Assembly (NCBI GenBank): GCA_900317215.1
Contig: ONFW01000153.1
Location: 1-5,335, forward strand
Direction of reading: 5' to 3'
From: an uncultured Eubacteriales bacterium
GTDB taxonomy: Bacteria; Bacillota; Clostridia; Oscillospirales; Acutalibacteraceae
Length of the DNA stretch: 5,335 nt
Notes under the pieces: generated by a model
Database searches by the model: none
Told to the model about the DNA's origin: nothing
Seen by the model: the letters and a program-made list of their open reading frames with translations, nothing else
Program-made: the position numbers and the translations under genes
In this document: piece by piece, positions 1 through 5,335 of the stretch
Layout: every line of letters begins with the position of its first letter
Position numbering within the stretch: the first letter of the stretch is position 1

Positions 1-759
1 GATGATCTTCACCCTATTCATCTCGGGGCAGATATGACAGCCTGTTCTCTGCACAAGACACTGCCCGTTCTGACAGGAGGCGCTGCTCTGAATATCGGGA
101 ATTCGGCTCTTGCAAACGAGACCAAGGCCGCAATGGCTCTGTTCGGTTCAACAAGCCCTTCCTACCCTATAATGGCGTCGATCGACCTGTGCAGGGCTTA
201 TCTGGAGCAGGGCGGCATCGAAGAATACAAAAGCCTGGGGAAAAGGATCTCGGAGATAAAGACACTTGCCAGGGCACACGGACTGATACAGCCTGAGGGA
301 CTGTGCGATGAGCTGAGGATATGCATAAACACCTCCTGTGCAGGGATCGAAGAAGCAAAGCAGACTGAGCTCTTCCACAGCTTCGGAATAGAGCCCGAAT
401 TTTGTGACGGAAAAAATGCAGTGCTGATATGCACGCCCTTCAACAGCAGCGAGGATCTTGAAAGGGTAGAACGGCTGATATCCTCTCTGCACGGCAGGAG
501 CTGTGCAGATAAGCCTGCAAGGATAAGGCTTCCCCGTCAGATAATGTCCCCGAGAGAAGCCATGCTCGGTGAAACAGAGCAAATAAGCACAGTAAATGCC
601 GCAGGCAGAATTTCCGCAGACAGCTCCTGTCCATGCCCACCGGGGATCCCTCTGATAATGCCCGGAGAGCTGATAGACAATGAAACCGCAGAGCTTATTC
701 TGCGTTCGGGCAAAAAATCGATCTGCTGTGTAAAGCGTGAGCCACTGCTCGGCACATAG
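1..759 (+). CDS. Orn/Lys/Arg decarboxylase family protein, C-terminal part (5' end outside window)
   Basis: The frame is open from base 1 to the TAG at 757-759, giving 252 visible residues; the start codon and roughly the first 200 residues lie upstream. The segment S16-L17-H18-K19 matches the Ser-X-His-Lys pocket of the fold-type I (aspartate aminotransferase-like) basic amino acid decarboxylases, where the lysine carries pyridoxal phosphate. Near the C-terminus (210-223) CPCPPGIPLIMPGE matches the conserved YPPGIP-x-x-x-PGE block of the Orn/Lys/Arg decarboxylase C-terminal domain, with Cys where Tyr is common. Upstream of it, REAMLGETEQI is also typical. Family members are cytosolic enzymes that remove CO2 from arginine, lysine or ornithine to make polyamine precursors. 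The short (about 480-490 residue) Gram-positive type is the likely class, but the substrate cannot be read from this fragment. The ATG at 34-36 is internal and is not the start. The gene is separated from the next one by a promoter, so it is probably not part of the polysaccharide operon. Confidence 0.9.
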   Translation, partial: DDLHPIHLGADMTACSLHKTLPVLTGGAALNIGNSALANETKAAMALFGSTSPSYPIMASIDLCRAYLEQGGIEEYKSLGKRISEIKTLARAHGLIQPEGLCDELRICINTSCAGIEEAKQTELFHSFGIEPEFCDGKNAVLICTPFNSSEDLERVERLISSLHGRSCADKPARIRLPRQIMSPREAMLGETEQISTVNAAGRISADSSCPCPPGIPLIMPGELIDNETAELILRSGKKSICCVKREPLLGT

Positions 760-770
760 TACAAAACAAC

Positions 771-799
771 AAAAAAACCCTGGAAACTCGCTTTTTTTC
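771..799 (+). terminator. possible weak terminator after the decarboxylase gene
   Basis: A run of seven A (771-777) and a run of seven T (792-798) flank a 14-nt interior, starting 12 nt after the decarboxylase stop codon. The A and U tracts could pair and the U tract could act as the release tract. However, the interior (CCCTGGAAACTCGC) shows no convincing GC stem, so this is not a textbook intrinsic terminator. The call rests mainly on position: end of one gene and before a new promoter. Confidence 0.3.
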
Positions 800-832
800 T
801 AATATTTGCTCTTTTGAATTTTGCACAAAAAC

Positions 833-861
833 TTGATTTAATTTTGCTTAAATGCTACAAT
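833..861 (+). promoter_or_regulatory. sigma-A-type promoter with extended -10 for the glycosyltransferase operon
   Basis: The -35 element TTGATT (833-838) matches consensus TTGACA at 4 of 6 positions. It is followed by an ideal 17-nt spacer and the -10 element TACAAT (856-861), which matches TATAAT at 5 of 6. TG at 853-854 sits one base before the -10, giving an extended -10 (TGCTACAAT). Transcription would start near 868, leaving a leader of about 40 nt before the ATG at 912. The surroundings are strongly AT-rich compared with the coding sequence. No operator palindrome or riboswitch fold was recognised in the short leader. Confidence 0.65.
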
Positions 862-880
862 AAGATGTCAGCTACAATAA
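854..880 (+). repeat. 10-bp direct repeat GCTACAATAA overlapping the -10 region
   Basis: GCTACAATAA occurs at 854-863 and again at 871-880, with start points 17 bp apart. The first copy contains the -10 hexamer. The second falls around or just after the expected transcription start. The second copy has no credible -35 at the right distance (850-855 is AAATGC). It could be a fallback -10 or chance in AT-rich DNA. A 17-bp period is not an integral number of helical turns, which argues mildly against paired operator half-sites on one face. Confidence 0.4.
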
Positions 881-898
881 TTCAGAAGTATAAGAATT

Positions 899-903
899 AG
901 GAG
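899..903 (+). promoter_or_regulatory. ribosome binding site that fixes the glycosyltransferase start at 912
   Basis: AGGAG at 899-903 lies 8 nt before the ATG at 912-914, the usual spacing. The in-frame GTG at 903 overlaps this Shine-Dalgarno sequence and cannot use it, so the ATG is preferred and the protein has 605 rather than 608 residues. Confidence 0.85.
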
Positions 904-911
904 TGTATAAT

Positions 912-2729
912 ATGAAGCTTCAGACCCTTCTTCTCCCCAGAACGGGAATATGTACCGAGGAGCAGATGTATTTTCGCAGACACGGCTCGGTAAAATTCAC
1001 ATGGGACATGGACTTCCTCAAAATGGAGGAGGACGCTCTTGTTGAGTTCGACACCTATTTCAACGGCTGCTCAGCAGAGAAATGGTTCAAATACACTAAG
1101 ATAAAGCAGATAAGGATCCATGTGCGTGCAAAAGGACAGTTCAGAATAACCCTCATGCGCAAGGAAAAGAGTCTTGACGGCGTAAATACCAAGTTCCTAC
1201 TTGAAGAGACCTTTGGCAAGCCCAATATAATCGGAGCCTACTCCTTCCCCTTTGAGACTGAATCAAACAACGGTATGTTCTGCTTTCAGATATGCTGTCT
1301 GAGCGAAAAAGGAGAATTCTACGGAGGCTATTATGAGGGCGTTGTTGATGAGGAGGATATCAGACCCGTCAAGATAGCTCTCGATATATGCACCTTCAAG
1401 CGTGAGGTCTTTGTCGAAAAGAACGTAAGGGAGCTTTATGACAGCTTTCTCAAAAACCCGAAGTCCGACATGAAGGGCAGGCTTGAGATATTCATTTCCG
1501 ACAACGCAAAAACACTTGACGAAAGCAAAATAGTCCTCTCAGATGATATCCATGTTTTCCAAAACAAAAACACCGGCGGCGCAGGCGGCTTTACAAGAGG
1601 AATGATAGAGATCATGAAGTGCAGAGAGGAAAGAGGCATAACTCATGTCCTTGTAATGGACGATGATGTTATCATCAATCCCGAGTCTGTATACCGCACC
1701 TTTGTCATACTCTCCCTGCTCAAGGATCAGTATAAGGACGCCTTTGTCGGCGGAGCTATGCTCAGACTTGACAATCAGTTCATTCAGACGGAATCCGGCG
1801 CAAGATGGAACAAGGGCTATCTCATCTCTCACAAGACAGGGCTCAATCTGATTGATACGGCAAACTGTGTTTATAACGAATTTGAGGAAAAGACCGAGTT
1901 CAACGCATGGTGGTACTGCGCTTTCCCTGCCTCTGTCATAAGAGAGGACAACCTCCCCCTGCCTATCTTCATAAGAGGCGATGACGTCGAGTACGGACTG
2001 AGAAACCTCACGAATCTCATTCTGATGAACGGTATATGCGTATGGCACGAGCCGTTTGAAAACAAATATTCCTCCTCGCTTTATTACTATATTTTCAGAA
2101 ACAGGCTCATCGATAACTCTATCCATGCGCTTAACTACAAGAGGAAAGAGTTCCTGAAGGACCTTTCATCTCAGGTAAAGCGTGAGATCGTGTTCTACAG
2201 ATATAAAAACGCAGAGCTTCTTATGGACGGAGTAAACGACTTCTACAACGGCATCGACTGGCTAATGGCCCAGGACGGCGAGGCTCTTCATAAGGGAGTA
2301 ATGGGCAGAGGCTATAAGCTTGAGGATATCAACGGACTGTCGATACCCTTCAGCTATCCCTCATATGAAAAGGCTTGTCACACACAGGAGCCCAATGCCT
2401 TTGTAAGAAAATGGAGAAAGCTCACGGCAAACGGTCTTATGCTCCCTGCCAGAAAGAACAACGACAAGGAAATGCCCATAGTCGCGCCTACCTTTACCGC
2501 AAGACCTGTAAACTTCTATCGTGTAAAGAGAGTTCTCAACTACGACTATTCAAGCAGAAGGGCGTTTGTTACGGAAAAAAGCATAAAGGAGACTATCCGC
2601 CTGATGTACAAGCTGTGGAAGATCCAGCTCAAATCAAGGTGGAAATACCGCAAAACAGTCAAAAAATATCTCGACAGAGGAAACGAGCTTATGAAGCTTG
2701 ATTTCTGGAAGAAGTATCTTGACATTTAA
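912..2729 (+). CDS. GlfT2-like galactofuranosyltransferase-type glycosyltransferase (GT-A fold)
   Basis: This 605-residue protein has the layout and approximate length of mycobacterial GlfT2 (about 637 residues): an N-terminal beta-rich domain (about 1-155), a GT-A glycosyltransferase domain (about 160-400) and a helical C-terminal domain. Diagnostic motifs are visible in order. They are N220 to G230 (NTGGAGGFTRG), the metal-binding DDD at 250-252 after a hydrophobic strand, the aromatic pair W333-W334, G356-D357-D358-V-E with the likely catalytic acidic pair, and W378-H379-E380, where the histidine corresponds to the GlfT2 metal ligand. No signal peptide or membrane segment is seen, so a cytosolic, possibly membrane-associated enzyme is expected. 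Family members transfer galactofuranose from UDP-Galf to a lipid-linked glycan. The sugar used here is inferred from family, and no UDP-galactopyranose mutase gene is in the window. The C-terminal 60 residues are rich in Lys, Arg and Tyr, which could favour membrane or polyanion contact. It is the first gene after the promoter and lies 33 nt before the fusion gene. Confidence 0.85.
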   Translation: MKLQTLLLPRTGICTEEQMYFRRHGSVKFTWDMDFLKMEEDALVEFDTYFNGCSAEKWFKYTKIKQIRIHVRAKGQFRITLMRKEKSLDGVNTKFLLEETFGKPNIIGAYSFPFETESNNGMFCFQICCLSEKGEFYGGYYEGVVDEEDIRPVKIALDICTFKREVFVEKNVRELYDSFLKNPKSDMKGRLEIFISDNAKTLDESKIVLSDDIHVFQNKNTGGAGGFTRGMIEIMKCREERGITHVLVMDDDVIINPESVYRTFVILSLLKDQYKDAFVGGAMLRLDNQFIQTESGARWNKGYLISHKTGLNLIDTANCVYNEFEEKTEFNAWWYCAFPASVIREDNLPLPIFIRGDDVEYGLRNLTNLILMNGICVWHEPFENKYSSSLYYYIFRNRLIDNSIHALNYKRKEFLKDLSSQVKREIVFYRYKNAELLMDGVNDFYNGIDWLMAQDGEALHKGVMGRGYKLEDINGLSIPFSYPSYEKACHTQEPNAFVRKWRKLTANGLMLPARKNNDKEMPIVAPTFTARPVNFYRVKRVLNYDYSSRRAFVTEKSIKETIRLMYKLWKIQLKSRWKYRKTVKKYLDRGNELMKLDFWKKYLDI

Positions 2730-2748
2730 GAGCCTCACGAATAATATG

Positions 2749-2754
2749 AAGGAG
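2749..2754 (+). promoter_or_regulatory. ribosome binding site of the fusion gene
   Basis: AAGGAG at 2749-2754 is a near-perfect Shine-Dalgarno sequence 8 nt upstream of the ATG at 2763. It supports that start even though the first 20 or so residues are an unconserved-looking hydrophilic leader. The 33-nt gap after the glycosyltransferase stop (2730-2762) contains no hairpin with a T-run and no promoter, in keeping with co-transcription. Confidence 0.85.
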
Positions 2755-2762
2755 TTGTTTTT

Positions 2763-5335
2763 ATGAGCGATACAGAAAACCTTGAAAGCACCGCAAAGCC
2801 CGCAAGAGCAGAGGATACTCATCATGATATCGGTATCGTAGGACTCTGGTTCGGACTCAATTACGGCTCTGTGCTGACCTATTACGCTCTTTATGAGGTA
2901 GTAAGGAGCATGGGCTACAGCGCTTTGATGGTCAACAAGCCCGAGGTACTATGGAGACCGAGATATGCAGAAAGAAACACCCTTGCGAACAGATTTATCT
3001 ATAAATACTGCGGCGAAGAAAACGTCACACAGTGCTATCACAGCTCTATGGATTATAAGGTGCTCAACCAGACCTGCGACACCTTTATCGTCGGCTCGGA
3101 CGTAGTCTGGCATCATCAGATCTGCGGAAGAGAGGCGGGTCAGTTCTTCTTCCTTGATTTTGTCAGCGATGAGAAAAAGAAGATCGCTATGGCAAGCTCC
3201 TTCGGCTCAGGCTATGAGGGCCCCGAGGAGGACAGACTGTGGTCTGAGCATTTCATGAAAAAATTTGACTATATCGGCGTGCGTGAGGACGAGGCTGTCA
3301 ATATTTGCAAAAACACCTTCCACTGCAGCGCAGACAAGATCATGGATCCGGTCTTCCTCTGTGACAGGAGGGTCTACCACGACCTTGCAGCCAATTCAAC
3401 TGCCAAGACCGACGAGCGATACATTTCAAGCTATTTCCTCGGCCCCGGCAAGGAAAAGGCAAGGCTGTTTCTCAGGATAGCAGAGCTGCTTGACTGCAAA
3501 TACTACTGTCTGCCCAACCCCAATAATCCCGAAAACTTTACTAACAAAACAGGACTTCCCGCCCTGCAGGATCAGAGCGTTGAGGACTGGCTGAAATACT
3601 TTGAGAACACACAGTGCTATGTCGGAGACTCCTTCCACGGACTGTGCTTCTCGCTCATATTCGGAAGACCCTTTGTTTGTATCGTGAACAAGGGGCAGAG
3701 CCTTGCCCGCTTCAGGACCCTGCTCGCCACCGTCGGACTTGAAAACAGAATGATAAACCTCGATGAGGAGGATCTCTCGCCCGAGGTCATGGACAAGAGA
3801 ATAAAGGATATCCTCGATCAGAAGATCGACTATGACAAGGTTTGGGAGATACTTGACAAAAACGCTAAGCTCTCATACGATTGGCTTAAAAACGCCATAG
3901 CCTCCGAAAAGGATATTGCGGAGGCAACAAAAAAGGTCACCAAATACATCAGAAGCAGCAAAATGGAAGGGCTTTATCCGGACACCGTTGCCGGCGTACC
4001 CGAAAATGTCTGTACCGGCTGCTCAGCCTGTGCCAATGTATGCCCCGTTGATGCAATAACTATGCAGGAAAACGAATACGGCTTTATCATGCCAATGGTC
4101 AACGCCGATAAATGCGTAAACTGCAAAAAGTGCATCAACACCTGTCCTGCAGTGAACACCAATGCGGATAATTCCCTCCAGCCTGAGATATACTCCGCTA
4201 TGGCTCAGAATGAGATAAGGGAAAAAAGCTCCTCAGGAGGTATGTTCACAGCAGCAGCAGAAAAGATCATCGAAATGGGCGGCTGTGTGTGCGGCGCTGT
4301 ATTCGATGCCGGAAAGCAGGAGATACTGCATAAGATAGCCTTCACCAAGGACGAGCTCGCTCCGATGAGAAAGGCTAAGTATGCCCAAAGCAATATCCAC
4401 CATATCTACCGAGAAATAAAGAAGCTCCTCGATACCGAAAAGCCCGTGCTGTTTACCGGCACACCCTGTCAGGCTGCCGCTCTGAAGGCTTATCTCGGAA
4501 AGGATTATGACAACCTCTATGTAATAGATATTCTCTGCCACGGTGTTCCGTCGCAGAAAATGCTCAAGGGCTATCTCGATGAAATATCACGCCTGCCCTC
4601 GATAATGACAGACGATGAGCCGCCAAAGCCCGTAAATATCATCTTCCGTGATAAGGAACGTCATGGCTGGAGAAGCAGCACCTTCATAAGGATAGAATTT
4701 GACAACGGCAGTGTCTATGAGGGCAATCTCAAGGATAACGACCCGTTTGAAAGAGCCTTCCATGACAAAACAGCTCTGAGAAAAGCCTGCGAGGACTGTC
4801 CGTTCTGCACCTTCCCGAGACAGGGTGATCTTTCTATCGGTGATTTCTGGGGCATCCAGGAGCTTGAACCGGGCATGACCGACAAGCTTGGCACCTCGAT
4901 CGTCTTTGTAAACAATTCTCAGGGCAGACAGCTATATGATTCTATCAAGCGCAGACTTGCAAAACGCAAGCTTATGAAGCTGCAGACCGGAGAGATCAAG
5001 AAAAACCGTGTTCGCTCTCACTATCCGGCAAGCCCCAACCGAACAAGATTTATGGAGCTGCTGAAGCACCATACTCTCTCAAAAAGCGTTGAGATGCTCG
5101 ACACAAAGCATTTTGATACAGGTCTTGCAGTAAACTTCTACGCTGTCAATTTCGGCGGAGCAATGACGCATTATGCCCTTTATCATGTACTTGAGGATCT
5201 CGGATATGCCACGCTCATGATAGAAAGACCAAAGACCGCTAAAAACATTGACAGAGTGCTCGAATCCTACGATAAGATCCACCTTGCTCCCCTCTTCCCC
5301 GAATATGCAGTTGCAAAAACTCTCAGAGACAGAGA
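2763..5335 (+). CDS. multidomain fusion: polysaccharide pyruvyl transferase / 2x[4Fe-4S] / FrhB-like domain / second pyruvyl transferase (3' end outside window)
   Basis: One frame is open from the ATG at 2763 to the window edge (857 residues, no stop). Residues 22 to about 310 form a polysaccharide pyruvyl transferase (PST) domain with N33-Y-G and YYALY, F108-IVGSDVVW116, GVRE (172-175), D195-PVFL and D289-SFHG293. After a lysine-rich linker, residues 417-461 hold two ferredoxin motifs: C417, C420, C423, C427-P and C451, C454, C457, C461-P. Residues about 474-735 match FrhB-like (coenzyme F420 hydrogenase/dehydrogenase beta) N and C domains: K488-SSSGG, KAKYAQS, TGTPCQ (565-570), D589-ILCHGVPS597, FRDK..HGW (628-636), C676/C679/C682 and GDFWGI (693-698). 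From residue 785 a second PST domain begins. PST enzymes usually place pyruvate from phosphoenolpyruvate as a ketal on surface-glycan sugars. FrhB-like domains bind flavin and Fe-S clusters and move electrons. The protein is probably cytosolic, as no signal peptide or membrane segment is seen. PST and FrhB-like proteins often occur together in capsule clusters. The combined reaction is unknown and may not be pyruvylation. Confidence 0.88.
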   Translation, partial: MSDTENLESTAKPARAEDTHHDIGIVGLWFGLNYGSVLTYYALYEVVRSMGYSALMVNKPEVLWRPRYAERNTLANRFIYKYCGEENVTQCYHSSMDYKVLNQTCDTFIVGSDVVWHHQICGREAGQFFFLDFVSDEKKKIAMASSFGSGYEGPEEDRLWSEHFMKKFDYIGVREDEAVNICKNTFHCSADKIMDPVFLCDRRVYHDLAANSTAKTDERYISSYFLGPGKEKARLFLRIAELLDCKYYCLPNPNNPENFTNKTGLPALQDQSVEDWLKYFENTQCYVGDSFHGLCFSLIFGRPFVCIVNKGQSLARFRTLLATVGLENRMINLDEEDLSPEVMDKRIKDILDQKIDYDKVWEILDKNAKLSYDWLKNAIASEKDIAEATKKVTKYIRSSKMEGLYPDTVAGVPENVCTGCSACANVCPVDAITMQENEYGFIMPMVNADKCVNCKKCINTCPAVNTNADNSLQPEIYSAMAQNEIREKSSSGGMFTAAAEKIIEMGGCVCGAVFDAGKQEILHKIAFTKDELAPMRKAKYAQSNIHHIYREIKKLLDTEKPVLFTGTPCQAAALKAYLGKDYDNLYVIDILCHGVPSQKMLKGYLDEISRLPSIMTDDEPPKPVNIIFRDKERHGWRSSTFIRIEFDNGSVYEGNLKDNDPFERAFHDKTALRKACEDCPFCTFPRQGDLSIGDFWGIQELEPGMTDKLGTSIVFVNNSQGRQLYDSIKRRLAKRKLMKLQTGEIKKNRVRSHYPASPNRTRFMELLKHHTLSKSVEMLDTKHFDTGLAVNFYAVNFGGAMTHYALYHVLEDLGYATLMIERPKTAKNIDRVLESYDKIHLAPLFPEYAVAKTLRDR
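2826..2945 (+). repeat. protein-level repeat copy 1: start of the first pyruvyl transferase domain
   Basis: Residues 22-61 of the fusion protein align without gaps to residues 785-824, with 15 identities in 40 positions by hand count. Shared residues include N33, G35, T39, Y41-A-L-Y44, V46, G51-Y52, L55-M56 and P60. The segment is the nucleotide-fold-like opening strand, the Asn-Tyr-Gly loop and the first helix of the PST family. The similarity is clear in the protein but DNA identity looks low, so the duplication is old or the second domain was acquired separately. Confidence 0.8.
4011..4145 (+). other. double [4Fe-4S] ferredoxin segment of the fusion protein
   Basis: This encodes residues 417-461 with two complete CxxCxxCxxxCP motifs, 24 residues apart from last Cys to first Cys. 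This is the classical 2x[4Fe-4S] bacterial ferredoxin pattern. All eight cysteines are present, so both clusters can be expected to assemble. It directly precedes the FrhB-like domain, the order seen in many FrhB-type proteins, and would feed electrons to or from the flavin site. Confidence 0.9.
5115..5335 (+). repeat. protein-level repeat copy 2: truncated second pyruvyl transferase domain
   Basis: Residues 785-857 begin a second PST-like domain, with N796-F-G-G, YALY (804-807), GY (814-815), LM (818-819) and P823 matching the same positions of the first copy. Only about 70 residues are visible. The GSD-x-x-W, VRE, DP-x-x-L and DSFHG blocks would fall beyond the window, so it cannot be judged whether this copy is intact or catalytically competent. 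Confidence 0.75.

Noticed and set aside
148..582. 144-codon - strand frame antisense to the decarboxylase
   Set aside because: It is fully antisense to a clear decarboxylase frame with conserved PLP-lysine and PPGIP motifs, and has no recognisable protein family of its own.
739..750. Small inverted repeat GAGC-CACT-GCTC at the end of the decarboxylase gene
   Set aside because: It is a 4-bp stem inside the coding sequence with no T-run directly after it, too weak for a terminator.
903..911. GTG at 903 as the start of the glycosyltransferase
   Set aside because: The GTG overlaps the AGGAG ribosome binding site, whereas the ATG at 912 has the correct 8-nt spacing from it.
1539..2126. 195-codon open frame on the - strand inside the glycosyltransferase gene
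   Set aside because: It lies wholly antisense to a gene whose catalytic motifs are intact, and its translation shows no recognisable family.
2375..2701. 108-codon + strand frame overlapping the 3' part of the glycosyltransferase gene
   Set aside because: It is an out-of-frame shadow of a well-supported coding frame, and its composition (Lys/Gln/Cys rich, no motif) is what a shifted reading would give.
2746..2766. Six-residue mini-ORF (ATG at 2746) whose TGA overlaps the ATG of the fusion gene
   Set aside because: It has no ribosome binding site of its own and spans the Shine-Dalgarno sequence of the real gene. The overlap is most likely chance.

Overview
The window reads as a piece of a Bacillota chromosome, most likely from the Oscillospiraceae/Ruminococcus group. 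This is inferred from protein style, moderate GC content, frequent AGA/AGG and ATA codons, strong AGGAG-type ribosome binding sites and an AT-rich intergenic promoter; no marker gene is present to confirm it. All genes are on the + strand and coding density is high.

Region 1 (1-759) is the 3' part of a PLP-dependent Orn/Lys/Arg decarboxylase-family gene whose start lies upstream of the window. Region 2 (760-911) is an AT-rich spacer. It holds a weak terminator-like A/T-tract pair and a convincing housekeeping promoter (TTGATT, 17 bp, extended -10 TGCTACAAT), so a new transcription unit appears to begin here. Region 3 (912-2729) encodes a complete 605-residue GlfT2-like galactofuranosyltransferase-type glycosyltransferase. 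Region 4 (2763 to the window end) is one uninterrupted frame of at least 857 residues. It is easy to overlook because no stop codon falls inside the window.

The region 4 protein is the most notable feature. It joins a complete polysaccharide pyruvyl transferase (PST) domain, a double [4Fe-4S] ferredoxin segment, an FrhB-like (coenzyme F420 hydrogenase/dehydrogenase beta subunit) flavin/Fe-S domain, and then the beginning of a second PST domain cut off by the window edge.

The glycosyltransferase and the fusion protein are 33 nt apart, share one apparent promoter and have no terminator between them, so they probably form the start of a surface-polysaccharide operon. A plausible reading is that the first adds furanose sugars to a glycan and the second decorates or reduces a glycan or its precursor. 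The substrate and chemistry are inference. The decarboxylase is probably an unrelated upstream neighbour.
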